Positions 61,700-64,000 of a DNA stretch of 64,000 nucleotides are shown here, piece after piece (the stretch's first letter is position 1; the number at the start of each line of letters is the position of its first letter). The notes below the pieces were generated by a model. That model had not been told where the DNA came from. It made no database searches and saw only the letters and a list, made by a program, of their open reading frames with translations. The translations under genes and the position numbers were made by a program. Source of the stretch: Sipunculus nudus (taxonomy: Eukaryota > Annelida > Sipuncula > Golfingiida > Sipunculidae); assembly GCA_026874595.1 (NCBI GenBank), contig CM049307.1:47465678-47529677 (forward strand), given 5' to 3'.

Positions 61700-63600
61700 G
61701 ACCTAAGCTGCTAGTTATGTATACCTGGCCGTAACTTGTTACCTGCAGTGTAAGTAAACAGCACCTGGCAGACTAAATAAGCCGGGCTCACTTGGTGCAC
61801 TATACCTTTACTGGTTTTTAGCTTTGAAATGTATATTACAGTACCATTAAGCCCCAGTTTGAGTTATATATACATTTTTGTAATTTTCAGAATATCCTCT
61901 GTTATATCTGCTATATAGATAAAGTTTTTGTTGTTGGTCTGAAGATTTTAAAATTTAAATCAAAATTTTATTTTTCACAAAAACTAAATGCTATATCTCA
62001 CATCTGGCAGTAAGTATGCATTTATCAATAACATCATTTTAAAATACATACAAATATATCCAGGCTCTCTTTATAGTTTATTAAATATTTATCATTTCCC
62101 CCTTTTAAATCTTAATATGAAAATCTTTTGAGAAATTAAAATATTATAAGGAAGAAATGAAGAAATCAGTGTTTATGTAGCAGGTTAATATATCAGGCTA
62201 TCATATAATTATAAATAGACATTGTGATGTCTCATAATTGCAGATTTTTCATCAGTCAATATTATCAGGTTAATTAGTAGTCCAGGACTGCATGATTTCC
62301 CAGGTGATTAATACAATAAATATGCAGTTGGGTTTTTCTACAGAATGGTTTACCTGTTTCTGATCTGATTTGACTGTCCAAAATCAACATATATATTGTC
62401 GGTGTGCTCTTCTAGGACAAGTTCGTTTTCTTTTGCCGGATTATTCCCTCTTTAAATAGTACCCCCATAGGTGCCCCTATTTCTTGTGTGCTTTAAGGTC
62501 CTACACACCTGTCACACTTTTTCAGAAGGTACCTATGGGATTTTCCTGCATTTCGAGCTGACTGGCCTGTTAAGACCATGGACAGAAACATGTCTTGCTG
62601 CAGTGGTATATTGGGTCGCCTGTAATCCCCGTTGACCCCTTATATCCATTATAACGCCTCTAAAGGAATTTTACTGTTGTCAATAGGAAGTAAAGGTTTT
62701 AAATTGTAGCGCTGAACACATGTCCACATGAATCTGCTCTCAATAGCTAGCGCTTTCCCCTGTGGATATTTCGGCTTTAAAATATGTGATATTCATTCAG
62801 TACCAGCTGATTGCAAAATTTTTTTTATCTTAAAGAGCCATTGAATTTCCACAGGTACAGCTAGTATTGTATAAAAGATGAGTTCAGGAAATGTGAGGAT
62901 TTAATTTTTCAGGTTGTCAAGGATGTTGTATGATTTACTGCTTAACCACCTGGTAACTGTCATTTTGGTAAAATAATTGTGTGATAGGAATCAGAAACTG
63001 GTTTCTTAGTGTTTAATTTATGCATTATTATGATGTTAGAAAAAGTAAAACACAGACATCCATTGTATGGTTGTTGTGGACACTGATCATTTGTGAATGA
63101 TAAATAGTATAAAAATACACAGCATTAATTAACGGTGCCCATTCATTTACCTTTTAAAAAAGAATTTTATGTGATTTCTGGCTTCCTCTGTGTACAAATT
63201 GATGATCTAAGGGTAATTCTGGTTATGTAAAGTTTTTATAATGCCTCCATGAAGATGTATGAACTTGTTTATCAACAACTTGTTTGTGAACACAGCAATA
63301 TTGACTAACAGGAAAAGCATGTAACCTAAGGTGGTAGGTTGCATATAAGCAAAGGTAGAAAGGTCACTTGTTGCAAAACGCCATTTGCAAAGCCCTGCTT
63401 ATCTGACTTGCTGCCAGATGCCCTTTTTGAATTTAATTTTGGTTGGCCCAGACATATTATAAACACATTGATATAGATAAAACAAGCAGCTGTGTGAGGT
63501 GATATTCACATTTTCTGGCTTATTTTAAGCGAACCTGTCAGCATAAGCAATGGCGCAGCTGTATCAAATTAGGCAACAAGTCATACATCTTTGATGGGTT
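61700..63600. other. intergenic DNA, no supported gene
   Basis: The interval 62390-62790 is somewhat richer in G+C, with several CpG and stop codons in all frames I checked; it could be regulatory but nothing identifies it. Confidence 0.35.
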
Positions 63601-63604
63601 TCTG

Positions 63605-63985
63605 CTAAACAAGACTGGTGTTGCCACCTACAATGATTAATTGCTCAGGAGAGATTAAAAATGTCAGGCTGAAATTGGGCATATGTATACATCTCAGCTT
63701 TGTCGTATACAAGACTGGTGGTGCCACCCACAATAATTTTCTCAGAGTATATATCCCTGCTTATTTCTTAGGAGTGATTTTACATATCAGCCTGAAATTA
63801 TGCATGTTGATACATCTAGGATAGTTTTGTTCTACACAAGACTTGTGGCCTCACTTACAATTGTTTCGTGCATCTGTGCACATAGCCCAAGAGTGGTTTG
63901 AGGTATCTGACTGAAATTTTGCATGTCCATATATCTTCAATGTTTACAAGACTGGTGGCACCACTTACAATCCTTTTGTGTTGTG
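63605..63985 (+). repeat. short tandem array running to the right edge
   Basis: Four units with the core AAGACTGGTGGTGCCACC(C/T)ACAAT or a close variant at about 63611, 63711, 63837 and 63947, each followed by a GxCTGAAATTxxGCAT block. The GTGGxxCCAC core is shared with the arrays at 190 and 44490. Confidence 0.8.
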
Positions 63986-64000
63986 TGCACCCATGCCAGT

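Overview
The window looks like nuclear DNA of a marine mollusc, most likely a bivalve (inference from repeat style, AT-rich introns and the divergence of the one recognisable protein; there is no species-specific marker). It is one large gene embedded in a repeat-rich, AT-rich landscape.

The main gene is a complete orthologue of the ER stress sensor kinase/ribonuclease IRE1 (ERN1), on the minus strand. I could assemble 22 coding exons from the start codon at 48153 to the stop codon at 12846. All splice phases agree and the product is 895 residues: signal peptide, beta-rich lumenal sensor domain (exons 2-10), proline-rich linker, one membrane helix (exon 12), Gln-rich cytosolic linker (exon 13), protein kinase domain (exons 14-19) and KEN RNase domain (exons 19-22). 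Kinase and RNase catalytic residues align with human IRE1 alpha at constant offsets (66 and 70 residues). Upstream of the start lies a CpG-bearing 5' flank with a CCAAT motif fused to a CACGCGTG palindrome.

Layout. 1-1800: tandem 337-bp repeat array. 1811-3180: unremarkable. 3180-5830: coding-like 21-bp minisatellite with higher-order duplications. 5830-12845: 3' flank with no gene I can support. 12846-48153: IRE1, with introns full of repeats (a 1.33-kb inverted-repeat element, TGACCTTGA-rich arrays, two TA-target MITEs, a GTACCT-rich element, a tRNA-derived SINE with perfect target duplications, a 278-bp tandem array). Intron 19 also holds a possible antisense two-exon transcript, and intron 6 a possible opposite-strand exon. 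48154-64000: 5' flank and intergenic DNA with a foldback MITE family (two copies), microsatellites, a G-quadruplex tract, a possible two-helix membrane-protein exon on the plus strand (50896-51102), an interrupted repeat carrying a 2.25-kb insertion (59179-61430) and a short tandem array at the right edge.

The function carried by the window is the unfolded-protein response: lumenal sensing, kinase trans-autophosphorylation and RNase cleavage of XBP1-type mRNA, all in one polypeptide. I see no bacterial-type operon, CRISPR or phage system. The unusual content lies in how transposable elements have shaped the IRE1 introns, splice sites and potential regulatory sites.
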